The notes under the pieces are model-generated. The model was given only the letters and a program-made list of their open reading frames with translations. It was not told where the DNA came from and did not search any database. This document shows positions 1-9,571 of a stretch of DNA of 64,000 nt, piece after piece. The stretch lies in contig CAZTOW010000037.1 of assembly GCA_964615375.1 (NCBI GenBank), positions 1 to 64,000 on the forward strand, written 5' to 3'. The stretch is from CAZKWG01 sp964615375 (GTDB taxonomy: Bacteria; Myxococcota_A; UBA796; CAZKWG01). Every line of letters starts with the position of its first letter. Position 1 is the stretch's first letter. The position numbers and the translations under genes are program-made.

Positions 1-1
1 C

Positions 2-556
2 TGGTACGACGGCTACGACCAGGACTGCGGCGAGGACGACGACTACGACCAGGACAAGGACGGCGCCGCCGACGCCGACCACGCCGACGACTACGGCCCC
101 ACGCGCGTCTCGGGCACGGACGAGGAGATCGACGGCACCGGCGAGCTCGAGCCCAACGACTGCAACGACGAGGACGCCGACGTCGGCCCCGGGCAGGACG
201 AGACCTGGTACGACGGCGTCGACGCCGACTGCGCTGGGGACGACGACTACGACCAGGACCAGGACGGCCACGCCGATCTCGGGCACGCCGACGACTACGG
301 CCCCACCTTCACCGACAGCGGCCGGGACGACGAGGTCGAGGGCACGGGCGAGCTGAGCCCCGACGACTGCGACGACACCGACCCCGCCATCACCATCTGC
401 GATCTGGACAAGATCTACCGCGGCGGCGGCGGCTGCACCTGCGCGTCGGCCGGCGAGACCTCGGGCCGCGAGGCCGGGCTCCTCGGCATGCTGAGCGTGG
501 GCCTCGGCCTCTGGTCGCGCCGCCGTCGCCCGTCGAAGGTCGGCACGCGCATCTGA
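2..556 (+). CDS. C-terminal part of a MopE-type acidic repeat protein with MYXO-CTERM-like tail
   Basis: The gene is cut by the left edge; 184 residues are visible. They contain about two copies of a ~60-residue Asp-rich repeat with paired Cys and the recurring cores WYDG-D-DC and DDDYDQDQDG, the pattern of the MopE-type putative metal-binding motif (copper or calcium loops). The end has a Cys-containing linker (GGGCTCASAGET), a hydrophobic stretch (LLGMLSVGLGLW) and an Arg cluster (SRRRRP). That is the layout of the MYXO-CTERM sorting signal of Myxococcota, so the protein is probably exported and anchored or processed at the cell surface. Its specific role cannot be read from this fragment. 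Confidence 0.85.
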   Translation, partial: WYDGYDQDCGEDDDYDQDKDGAADADHADDYGPTRVSGTDEEIDGTGELEPNDCNDEDADVGPGQDETWYDGVDADCAGDDDYDQDQDGHADLGHADDYGPTFTDSGRDDEVEGTGELSPDDCDDTDPAITICDLDKIYRGGGGCTCASAGETSGREAGLLGMLSVGLGLWSRRRRPSKVGTRI

Positions 557-575
557 GCGGGGCGTCAGGACTGGC

Positions 576-854
576 TCAACGCGCCATGTTCTCGTTGAGC
601 CAGTCCCACGCCTGCTTGGGGAGCCATCCCTGACGAGGGTCCCGGTCGTGAAGCTGCACGATCAGGACACGATCCATGGCCCGAAGATGAGGCCGGATTT
701 CGTCGAAGAGCTGGTCGGGGGTCCGAGCGCCCGTGATGATCCAGACGGACTCCAGGTGATGCCACCAGGATGACCCACGTTTGAGCACCTCAAAGAGGGC
801 CTCGTAGTCACGACCGGGGGCGCTCAGGTCGTAGGTGACGAGCAGCGTCTGCAT
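576..854 (-). CDS. SinR-family protein with Cas2-like fold
   Basis: A 92-residue protein starting MQTLLVTYDLSAPG; the core WWHHLESVWII and the end with DWLNENM match the 'SinR family' of small proteins, which share the ferredoxin-like fold of Cas2 and VapD. I chose the ATG at 854 because it lies four bases after the upstream stop, behind GGCGGATGA, and because the family starts at this YDL strand. It is the third gene of a minus-strand module after a toxin-like and a CopG-like gene. There is no cas1 or repeat array nearby, so a CRISPR role is not suggested. Whether it is a nuclease is unknown. Confidence 0.75.
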   Translation of the reverse strand: MQTLLVTYDLSAPGRDYEALFEVLKRGSSWWHHLESVWIITGARTPDQLFDEIRPHLRAMDRVLIVQLHDRDPRQGWLPKQAWDWLNENMAR

Positions 855-858
855 CACT

Positions 859-1200
859 TCATCCGCCGCTCTTGACGAGCTGAAGCCCACGCGGGCTCGA
901 GCGGTCATCTCCAAAGGCCGGGCCCTGGACCTCTCGAGCGCTCTTGAGGTCAGCCAGCGCCTGCCGCATCGCGGCCTCCTTGATGTAGGTCTGGTAAGGG
1001 ACGCCCATCAGGTCTGCCGCATCCATGACGCATTGCAGCGGGCGCGACGACCACCGGAAGTTGACGCGCACATCCTGATGACCTCGCTTGCGCGCGTCCA
1101 CATCCCGCTCGGCCTGGGCGACGGCGTTCTCCACCTGACGTGCGAGCTCGGGGCTGAGCTCGAGGTCTTCGAGCTCCTCATAGTCTCGTCGTTTACCCAT
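859..1200 (-). CDS. CopG/BrnA-like antitoxin candidate
   Basis: A 113-residue protein. The middle part (VNFRWSSRPLQ, then DAADLMGVPYQTYIKEA) resembles the CopG/BrnA-type antitoxin signature in which a short beta strand is followed by a helix-turn with GVPYQT. Such proteins bind the operator as ribbon-helix-helix dimers and neutralise a small toxin. It overlaps the 3' end of the upstream toxin-like gene by 8 bases and is followed by the SinR-like gene after four bases, so all three are probably co-translated. The C-terminal extension after about residue 85 has no recognised features. Confidence 0.65.
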   Translation of the reverse strand: MGKRRDYEELEDLELSPELARQVENAVAQAERDVDARKRGHQDVRVNFRWSSRPLQCVMDAADLMGVPYQTYIKEAAMRQALADLKSAREVQGPAFGDDRSSPRGLQLVKSGG

Positions 1201-1471
1201 GTGTGTCCTCCTTGAAGCAGGTGATGACCATCACGAGCTCATTCTCTCTCAGCCAGAACCAGAACAGGCCATGGGTCTTCGTGAAGCGCTCGAATCGTCG
1301 ATGTTCCGCGTTGTACTCCTGTCGTGCCGATGGATCGAAGAAGACGTCGAGGGCGTCGTCGATCTCCGTCAGATGCCGGGCGTAGATGTGGAGGAGCCGA
1401 GGGTCATCATCGTCGTACTTGAAAACGAAGACAATCCCGCGTTCTCGCACCTGTTTGTATCGAGAGGGCAT
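1193..1471 (-). CDS. Putative small toxin (toxin-antitoxin pair)
   Basis: A 92-residue basic/aromatic protein. The pattern HLTEIDDALDVFFDP, then RFERFTKTHGLFWFWL and LVMVITCF resembles the DUF4258/BrnT-like group of small RNase toxins, but the match is by eye and the family is not certain. It is the first gene after a good promoter and overlaps the CopG-like gene by 8 bases, the usual coupling of a type II toxin-antitoxin pair, here toxin first. The ATG at 1471 has a GAGG sequence about six bases upstream. Confidence 0.55.
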   Translation of the reverse strand: MPSRYKQVRERGIVFVFKYDDDDPRLLHIYARHLTEIDDALDVFFDPSARQEYNAEHRRFERFTKTHGLFWFWLRENELVMVITCFKEDTHG

Positions 1472-1488
1472 CCTGGAGCCTCAGGAGC

Positions 1489-1522
1489 AGGATAATTCCC
1501 CGGTGGCAATTGTCAATACAAT
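1489..1522 (-). promoter_or_regulatory. Sigma70-type promoter and candidate operator of the toxin-antitoxin module
   Basis: On the minus strand TTGACA (1516-1511) is followed after 16 bases by TATCCT (1494-1489), about 18 bases before the first start codon. An inverted repeat ATTGT/ACAAT (1509-1513 and 1518-1522) covers the -35 box, as expected for autorepression by the CopG-like protein. Confidence 0.6.
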
Positions 1523-1604
1523 CGCGCCCTGAGCAGCAGCCGTAGGCTGTGACCTGAAGCGCTACCCAGAACAGGTTAGACCCCTGGCCTCCCAGGAGCG
1601 AGCC

Positions 1605-3817
<2,213 letters not shown>

Positions 3818-3821
<4 letters not shown>

Positions 3822-4459
3822 TTCGCCGCCTCCGGCGTGCGCACCCAGCCGCGCATCCAGGCCTCGTGGTGGACGTCCAGCAGGGCGCCCATCTCCAGCG
3901 GGCGACAGCGGTCTCCGCCCAGGGTGTTCTGGTGCAGGAGCGCCAGGACCACCGGTGAGAGCAGCGCCAGCGCCGCCGCCCGCACGTCCACCTCCGCCAT
4001 CTCGCCCGCCGCGATGTGGCGCAGCAGCCGACGCTCGATCGCCTGCAGGGTCGGCTCCAGGATCGCGTTGATGAAGGCGGGGCCGACCTCCTCCGACGCC
4101 ATCCCCAGGGCCAGCCCCGCGGAGAACATCGGGCCGACGCCGAAGCGCGTCCAGGCGGCCGTGAACGCCTCCAGCACCCAGCGCGTCCCGGGGCCGGGGG
4201 GGCCGCGCTCCTCGTCGGCGGTGCGGGCGATGTGCTGCGCGCCCATCTGCCCCAGCACCTCCACGCAGGCCCGCCAGGCCCCCTCGCGCGACCCGAAGTA
4301 GTGGCGCATGGTCGGCACGGAGACCCCCGCCGCCGCCGCCAGCTCGCGCATGCTGCTGCCGACGCCCTCGCGGCTCAGCAGCACGGGGGTCAGGGCGAAC
4401 GCGAGGCGCTCTCGCTCGATCTCGTAGTCCTGGTTCCGGCTGCCGGGGGGGCGGGCCAT
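3818..4459 (-). CDS. TetR-family transcriptional regulator
   Basis: A 213-residue regulator. The N-terminal helix-turn-helix is SMRELAAAAGVSVPTMRHYF (residues ~36-55), the classic TetR signature; the rest is the helical ligand/dimer domain. The start at 4459 follows GGTGGAGGAAGG. It is divergent from the TonB-dependent receptor gene, and the 105-base gap holds a palindrome over a TATAAT box, so it very probably represses itself and the receptor. The ligand is unknown. Its end is convergent with the E1 gene. Confidence 0.93.
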
Positions 4460-4500
4460 CCTTCCTCCACCCCGAACGTATCCGACGGCGAGAGAATTCG

Positions 4501-4537
4501 TTGGGCATTTTTTATCACGAGCGGTATATAATACCGC
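4501..4537 (+). promoter_or_regulatory. Promoter with TetR-type operator palindrome
   Basis: GCGGTATATAATACCGC (4521-4537) is a perfect 7+3+7 inverted repeat in an AT-rich patch between the divergent TetR and receptor genes. It contains TATAAT (4527-4532) for the receptor, with TTGGGC upstream (4501-4506; 18-base spacer if TATATA at 4525-4530 is used). A repressor dimer bound here would block the -10 box directly. Confidence 0.75.
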
Positions 4538-4564
4538 GGGCTGCCGCTCGCGCATGAGGTCCAG

Positions 4565-7102
4565 GTGTACGGGCTGCTCTCCCTCGCGTTCGCGCTCTCT
4601 TCGCCCTCGCTCGCCCAGACCCCGGACCCGGGCGCGCCGGTCGCGGTGAGCCAGGAGCGGCTCCCTTCGCCGATCTCCGTCCCCGCGGCGCCCTACCCGC
4701 CGGAGGCCCTGGCCGCGGGCCTGGAGGCGAGCGTGCTGCTGCGCCTCAGCCTGGACGCCGAGGGTCGGGTGCGCGAGGCCCTGGTCCTGGAGCCGGTGGG
4801 CCAGGGCTTCGACGAGGCCGCCCGGCTGGCCATGCTCGGCGCGCGCTTCACCCCTGCCCTGGACGCCAGCGGCGCCCCCGTCCCCGCCCTCATCGACTAC
4901 CGCTACCGCTTCACCGTCGCCGCCGCGCCCCGCCTCTCGGTGGAGGGCACGGTGCTGGCCCGGACCGGCGCGCCGCTGGCCGATCACCCGGTGCGCGCGC
5001 GGGGGCCCGAGGGGGCGGAGCGCTTCGCCAGCACCGACGCCGAGGGGCGCTTCCGCTTCGCCGGGCTCGAGCTCGGGACCTGGACCGTGATCTTCGAGGA
5101 CCCGCTCTTCGAGCTGGTCACCGCCGAGGTCGCCGTGCTGGAGGGTCAGGTCGGCGTCGTCTCGATCACGGCGGAAGCTCGCAGGGTAGAGCGGGAGGGC
5201 TCCGCCGAGGTGCTGGTGGTGGAGGCCGAGCGCCTGCGCCCCGAGGTCACCGAGCGCCGCCTCGACGCCGAGGAGATCGCGTATCTGCCCGGAACCAACG
5301 GCGACGTCGTCAAGGTCGTGCAGAACCTCCCCGGCGTCGCCCGCGCCCCCCTGGGCACCGGCGCGCTCATCATCCGCGGGGCCGCGCCCGAGGACAGCGC
5401 CGCCTTCGTGGACGGGGTCCGCATCCCCGTCGTCTTCCACTTCTCCGGGCTCACCACGATCCTGGCCGGGGACCTGCTGGACGAGGTGGCCTTCGTGCCG
5501 GGCAACGCCTCCGTCCGCTACGGGCGCTTCCTGGCCGGCATGATCGAGCTGCGCACGAAGCTGGAGCCGCCCGCCGAGCCCTTCGGGCGCGTCTCGGTGG
5601 ACCTCTACCAGGCCGCCGCCTTCGTAGAGCAGCCCGTCGCCAACGGCGCGATCACGCTCTCGCTGCGCCGCTCCTACGCCGACGCCGTGCTGGTCCCGGT
5701 GCTCAACGCGGTGCCGGACCTCTCCATCCGCGCCCCCCGCTACTTCGACGCCCAGCTCCGGGCACAGTCCAAGGTGGAGCGCACCACCCTGGACGCGCTG
5801 CTGCTCTTCTCCGACGACCGCTTCGCCCTGCTGGGCGGCGACGACGAGGACGCCGCCGTGCAGATCGGCCTGTCCACGCAGTTCTGGCGGGCGCGGGTCA
5901 GCGCGAACACCGCGCTGGGCGGGGGCTGGAACCACGAGCTGGACGTGGGCGCCGGCTCCGACGTGCAGGCCTTTGCCTTCGACGTCACCGGCGAGGCCGA
6001 GGAGACCAGCAGCGTGCTCACCCTGCGGGACGAGCTCTCCCGCCCGGTCTCCGAGGATCAGCCGCTCGGCTGGCGCTTCGGCCTGGACCTGGAGGCCGGG
6101 CCGCAGGGCTTCCTCTATGACGTCGAGACCTTCGGGCCCCGCGAGGAGGGGGAGAGCTTCCGGCTCGCCCCCGCGCTGTACGCGGAGTCCACCGCCCAGC
6201 TCGGCGCCCTCCGGCTGATCCCTGGCCTGCGCGCCGACGCCCTCCTCCTGGACACGGGCTACGCGAAGGTGGCGCTGGATCCCCGCATGAACGCCCGCTG
6301 GGCCCTCTCCGATCGCGTGGCCCTGCGCGCGGGCGTGGGGAAGTACAGCCAGTTCCCCGGCGTGCGCCAGCTCCTCCCCGACGGGGACGGCAACCCCGAG
6401 CTCGGCCCCGCCTACGCGATCCAGAGCAGCCTGGGTCTGGACAAGCGCCTCAGCTCCGCGCTCAGCGTGGAGACCACGATCTTCTACAACCACCTCCAGG
6501 ATCTGGTGGTCGGCCGCGAGGATCGGCTGCGCTTCTTCTCCGGCCCCCCGCTCGCCGGCCCCCAGGACGACGGGCCCTACGCCAACGAGGGCGTCGGGCG
6601 CGTGTGCGGCGGCGAGCTGCTGGCGCGGCTGGACTGGGAGCAGACGCTCGCGCTCCTGAGCCTCACGGTCTCCAATTCGGCGCGGGTCAAGCGCCCCGGC
6701 GAGGAGGAGGTGCTGTTCGAGTACGACCAGCCCGTCGTCCTCAACGTCCTGGCCTCGCAGGGGCTCCCCCGGAGCTGGCGGATCGGGGCGCGGGCCCGCT
6801 ACGGCTCGGGCAACCCGTCCACCCCCGTGGTCAACCGCGTCTACGACATGGGATCCCGCAGCTTCATCCCCATCTATGGTGAGCGCGACAGCGAGCGGCT
6901 GCCCGGCTTCTTCTCCCTGGACGTGCGCGTGGACAAGACCTACACCCCGCGCTGGGGCGAGATCGGGACCTACCTGGACGTGCAGAACGCCACGAACGCC
7001 AGGAACGTCGAGGTGATGAATTGGACCTACGACTACGGCGAGGAGGACCCCATCGCCGGCCTCCCCCTCTTCCCCACCTTTGGCGTCGAGGTGCGCTGGT
7101 GA
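4565..7102 (+). CDS. TonB-dependent receptor with N-terminal TonB-like domain
   Basis: An 845-residue outer-membrane receptor. A signal peptide (LLSLAFALSSPSLAQ) is followed by a TonB C-terminal-like domain (~35-120: YPPEALAAGLEASVLLRLSL, then GARFTPALDASG), a carboxypeptidase-regulatory-like beta domain (~125-205: VEGTVLARTGAPL), a plug domain (~230-335: NLPGVARAPLG, IIRGAAPEDSAAFVDGV), and the beta-barrel to the end, which finishes FGVEVRW with a terminal aromatic. The start is GTG at 4565 behind GAGGT. The next lipoprotein gene overlaps it by four bases, so the two probably work together in uptake. The substrate is not evident. The operator palindrome just upstream points to TetR control. 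Confidence 0.88.
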   Translation: MYGLLSLAFALSSPSLAQTPDPGAPVAVSQERLPSPISVPAAPYPPEALAAGLEASVLLRLSLDAEGRVREALVLEPVGQGFDEAARLAMLGARFTPALDASGAPVPALIDYRYRFTVAAAPRLSVEGTVLARTGAPLADHPVRARGPEGAERFASTDAEGRFRFAGLELGTWTVIFEDPLFELVTAEVAVLEGQVGVVSITAEARRVEREGSAEVLVVEAERLRPEVTERRLDAEEIAYLPGTNGDVVKVVQNLPGVARAPLGTGALIIRGAAPEDSAAFVDGVRIPVVFHFSGLTTILAGDLLDEVAFVPGNASVRYGRFLAGMIELRTKLEPPAEPFGRVSVDLYQAAAFVEQPVANGAITLSLRRSYADAVLVPVLNAVPDLSIRAPRYFDAQLRAQSKVERTTLDALLLFSDDRFALLGGDDEDAAVQIGLSTQFWRARVSANTALGGGWNHELDVGAGSDVQAFAFDVTGEAEETSSVLTLRDELSRPVSEDQPLGWRFGLDLEAGPQGFLYDVETFGPREEGESFRLAPALYAESTAQLGALRLIPGLRADALLLDTGYAKVALDPRMNARWALSDRVALRAGVGKYSQFPGVRQLLPDGDGNPELGPAYAIQSSLGLDKRLSSALSVETTIFYNHLQDLVVGREDRLRFFSGPPLAGPQDDGPYANEGVGRVCGGELLARLDWEQTLALLSLTVSNSARVKRPGEEEVLFEYDQPVVLNVLASQGLPRSWRIGARARYGSGNPSTPVVNRVYDMGSRSFIPIYGERDSERLPGFFSLDVRVDKTYTPRWGEIGTYLDVQNATNARNVEVMNWTYDYGEEDPIAGLPLFPTFGVEVRW

Positions 7103-7908
7103 GCCGGGCCCCGGCGCTCGCCCTGCTGCTGGCCGGCTGCGGCGGACCCAGCGACGAGACCCTGCTGGACGAGCTGCGCGTGCTGGCCATGGTCCCCGAC
7201 GCCCCGGAGATCGGCCCGATGGAGTCCGCGACGGTGCGGACCCGCGTGGTCGATCCCCAGGATCGCGGCGGAGATCTGCTGGTCTGGAGCTGCACCCTGC
7301 TGGGCGAGACCTGCCTGGAGGACGAGGAGGGGCGGGCGGCCGAGGTGCTGGCGCTGGGCGAGGGGAGCGCGGAGAGCGCGGTCTCGGCCTCGGCGGCGCT
7401 GGCGGCCGTGGCCGGGGAGGAGCCGCTCCCCCTCATCCTGGTCTGGGCCCTCGCCTGTGAGCCGGGCCTGTGCCCGCTGACGGACGAGGTCCGGGCGGGC
7501 CAGGACATCGACCCGGAGGTCTGGGCGGAGCCCACCGACTGGATCGACGCCCTGCCCATGGAGGGCGTGAGCCTCGCCCTCTCCACCCTGTATGTGAGCG
7601 CCCGCGCGCCGGAGGATCGCCACCCCGCGCCCGCGATCTCCGTGAACGCCGAGGTATGGACGGTGGCGCCCGGCGAGACGCTCGTGCTCCAGGTGGAGGC
7701 CGAGGGCGAGCTCGGCGAGGAGGCGAAGGTTTGGGCCTACGCCGAGGGCGGCGGCTTCACCACGCCGTCCGAGCGCCTGGACGCGGGCGGCGCGACCACC
7801 CTCTCCTGGGTCGCCCCCGAGGAGCCGGGAGAGGTCGCGCTCTACGGGGTCCTGGTGGACGGGCTCGGCGGGAGCGCGCTCTGGGAGGGCGTGGCCCGCG
7901 TGGAGTAG
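7099..7908 (+). CDS. Lipoprotein of unknown function, receptor partner
   Basis: A 269-residue lipoprotein. I use the GTG at 7099, inside the stop of the receptor gene (GTGA overlap), because it gives a short signal peptide with lipobox LLAGC (residues ~9-13). The mature part is acidic and beta-rich, with PGETLVLQVEAEGELGEEA near residue 190 suggesting Ig-like folds. No enzymatic motif is visible. Translational coupling to the TonB-dependent receptor suggests a surface or periplasmic accessory for the same substrate. It ends one base before the convergent sulfatase-like gene. Confidence 0.75.
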   Translation: MSRAPALALLLAGCGGPSDETLLDELRVLAMVPDAPEIGPMESATVRTRVVDPQDRGGDLLVWSCTLLGETCLEDEEGRAAEVLALGEGSAESAVSASAALAAVAGEEPLPLILVWALACEPGLCPLTDEVRAGQDIDPEVWAEPTDWIDALPMEGVSLALSTLYVSARAPEDRHPAPAISVNAEVWTVAPGETLVLQVEAEGELGEEAKVWAYAEGGGFTTPSERLDAGGATTLSWVAPEEPGEVALYGVLVDGLGGSALWEGVARVE

Positions 7909-7909
7909 C

Positions 7910-9259
7910 TCAGGCCGCCAGGCTGGCCGAGAAGGACTCGAAGCCGTCCACGTAGCTCCGCAGGCGCGCGCGCCGCTCCAGGTCGGTCACGACGTCCTCG
8001 ATGGGATCGACGTCCGCGGGGAGGGGCTCGAAGGCGGCCTCCACGCCATCGGCCTGAGGCGGCGCGGCGGACCAGCGCCCCTCGGTCCGGCGGTAGCGCA
8101 TCCCGCCCTCGACGAAGGCCATCTGGTTGTGGCGGTACTGCGGCAGGGTGCGCCCGTTGTTGTTGTACCAGTAGCTCGACATGATCGGCAGGGAGTCCTG
8201 AGGATCATCCAGGAGCACGGGGCGACCCTGCGGGCGGCCCACCAGCCCGAGCAGGGTGGTGTAGACGTCGCGCGCGCTGACCGGGGTGTCCACCTGCGCC
8301 GCGGGGCGCCCGTCGTGGGGCAGCCAGAAGAGGGGCACGCGGTTGCCGGCGTCGGTGACGTTGGAGAAGTGGTAGAGCCAGCCCTGGTCGCCGAAGTTGT
8401 CGCCGTGATCGGCGCAGAAGACGACGGCGTTGCCCGTCTGCTCGTGCATCTCCTGGAGGAAGGCGTCGAGCTGCGGCGCCAGGAACTCCCAGGCCAGCCG
8501 CTGGCGGCGCTTGAGGATGTCCAGCATGTCCTGGCGGATGTGCTCCTTGCCGGTGGTCAGCCAGGTCTGGTTCGCCAGGTGGAAGAGGCCGGCGAGCTCC
8601 CGCATCTTCTGGATCGGGCCCTCGGAGAGCAGCTTGAACTCCGGGCCGATGTGGTAGGGGAAGTGCGTCTCCATGATGTTCAGGAACAGGAAGGTGCGCT
8701 GGTTCCGGGCCTCGTTCTCGGCGAGGATCTCCCGGGCCTGGGCGAACACGTCCTGGCAGGTGCTCTGGAGCCAGACCTTGGCCACGCTGAAGTCGCCCGC
8801 CATCTTCCCCATGATGAAGTCTTTGGTGAAGAGCTTGCGGCGGAGCCGGGGCTTGCCGGCCAGCACCAGGAGCTGGTCCATGAAGCGGTAGCGGGGCTGG
8901 ACGAGGTTCCAGATGGAGCGGATGTCGTCGAAGCCGCGGTTCAGGCCGAAGATGTCCGTGGTGACGGCGTTGGCCGTGGCCTGGTGGGTGCGGTAGCCCG
9001 CCTCGCGCATCTGCTCGGCCAGCGTGGGCACGTCGGAGCGGATCGCGCGGGTCTGGGCGGTGGCGCCGTGCTCGTGCGGGACGAGCCCGGAGAACAGCGA
9101 GGCGGTGGACGGCAGGGTCCAGCAGCCGCCCGCGCGGGCCCCCGTGAAGCGGATGGCCGCGGACTCGGCGTAGGGCATCCCGATGGGGCCGCTGTGGACC
9201 GAGTCATAGCGGAGGCTGTCGGCCACGATCAGGATGACGTTGCGAGGCTTCTCCATCAT
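7910..9259 (-). CDS. Alkaline-phosphatase-superfamily (sulfatase-like) hydrolase or transferase
   Basis: A 449-residue enzyme. Metal-site motifs of the superfamily are present: VADSLRYDS (residues ~12-20) and CADHGDNFGDQG (~280). The position of the formylglycine Cys of true sulfatases is occupied by Thr (T48 in CWTLPSTASLFSG), so it does not need FGE maturation and is more likely a phospho-, phosphoethanolamine- or phosphonate-type enzyme than a sulfatase. No signal peptide is seen, so it may be cytoplasmic. Two ATGs in a row (9259, 9256) are equally possible. It is convergent with the lipoprotein gene. Confidence 0.8.
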   Translation of the reverse strand: MMEKPRNVILIVADSLRYDSVHSGPIGMPYAESAAIRFTGARAGGCWTLPSTASLFSGLVPHEHGATAQTRAIRSDVPTLAEQMREAGYRTHQATANAVTTDIFGLNRGFDDIRSIWNLVQPRYRFMDQLLVLAGKPRLRRKLFTKDFIMGKMAGDFSVAKVWLQSTCQDVFAQAREILAENEARNQRTFLFLNIMETHFPYHIGPEFKLLSEGPIQKMRELAGLFHLANQTWLTTGKEHIRQDMLDILKRRQRLAWEFLAPQLDAFLQEMHEQTGNAVVFCADHGDNFGDQGWLYHFSNVTDAGNRVPLFWLPHDGRPAAQVDTPVSARDVYTTLLGLVGRPQGRPVLLDDPQDSLPIMSSYWYNNNGRTLPQYRHNQMAFVEGGMRYRRTEGRWSAAPPQADGVEAAFEPLPADVDPIEDVVTDLERRARLRSYVDGFESFSASLAA

Positions 9260-9571
9260 GAACCCCCAGAGGCAGGGTCAGCCGATCTGCAAGAATCGTG
9301 CCGAATCCCGAGGAAGATCGGGGCGGACGCAGAGGACGGGCCATGCTGGCTTTCTCGCGCGCGCGACGGCGAGGCCACCACCGCGCGGGCGGGGTCGATG
9401 CATAAGCCGTTTCGCACCGAAGCGGTAATCTGCGTCTCCAGAGTGGCAGCACGCAGCCATTGACACGGCAAGCGCGGGCCATCATAATCGGGCACGCTCG
9501 CCGCCCTGCACTCGCCGGGTCCCTCTCCCTCCGGTCGCTTCTCCCCACCCCCTACCCCCCACCCGCCCAAG
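9260..9571. other. 312-base intergenic region between sulfatase-like gene and rho
   Basis: No convincing gene is seen. It holds the strong rho promoter on the plus strand (listed separately) and a leader of roughly 77 bases with a pyrimidine-rich, G-poor stretch (about 9523-9570), the kind of sequence Rho itself binds, so autogenous control of rho is possible. I see no clear promoter for the minus-strand gene. Confidence 0.5.
9460..9488 (+). promoter_or_regulatory. Strong sigma70-type promoter of rho
   Basis: TTGACA (9460-9465), a 17-base spacer, then CATAAT (9483-9488). This is close to consensus and stands out in the GC-rich background. Transcription would start near 9495. Confidence 0.75.

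Noticed and set aside
576..854. Possible CRISPR-Cas remnant because of the Cas2-like fold
   Set aside because: No Cas1, no other cas gene and no repeat-spacer array is visible; the sequence fits the SinR family better.
9290..9420. Possible small gene in the gap before rho
   Set aside because: Open frames exist on both strands, but none has a ribosome site or recognisable sequence; chance frames are expected in GC-rich DNA.
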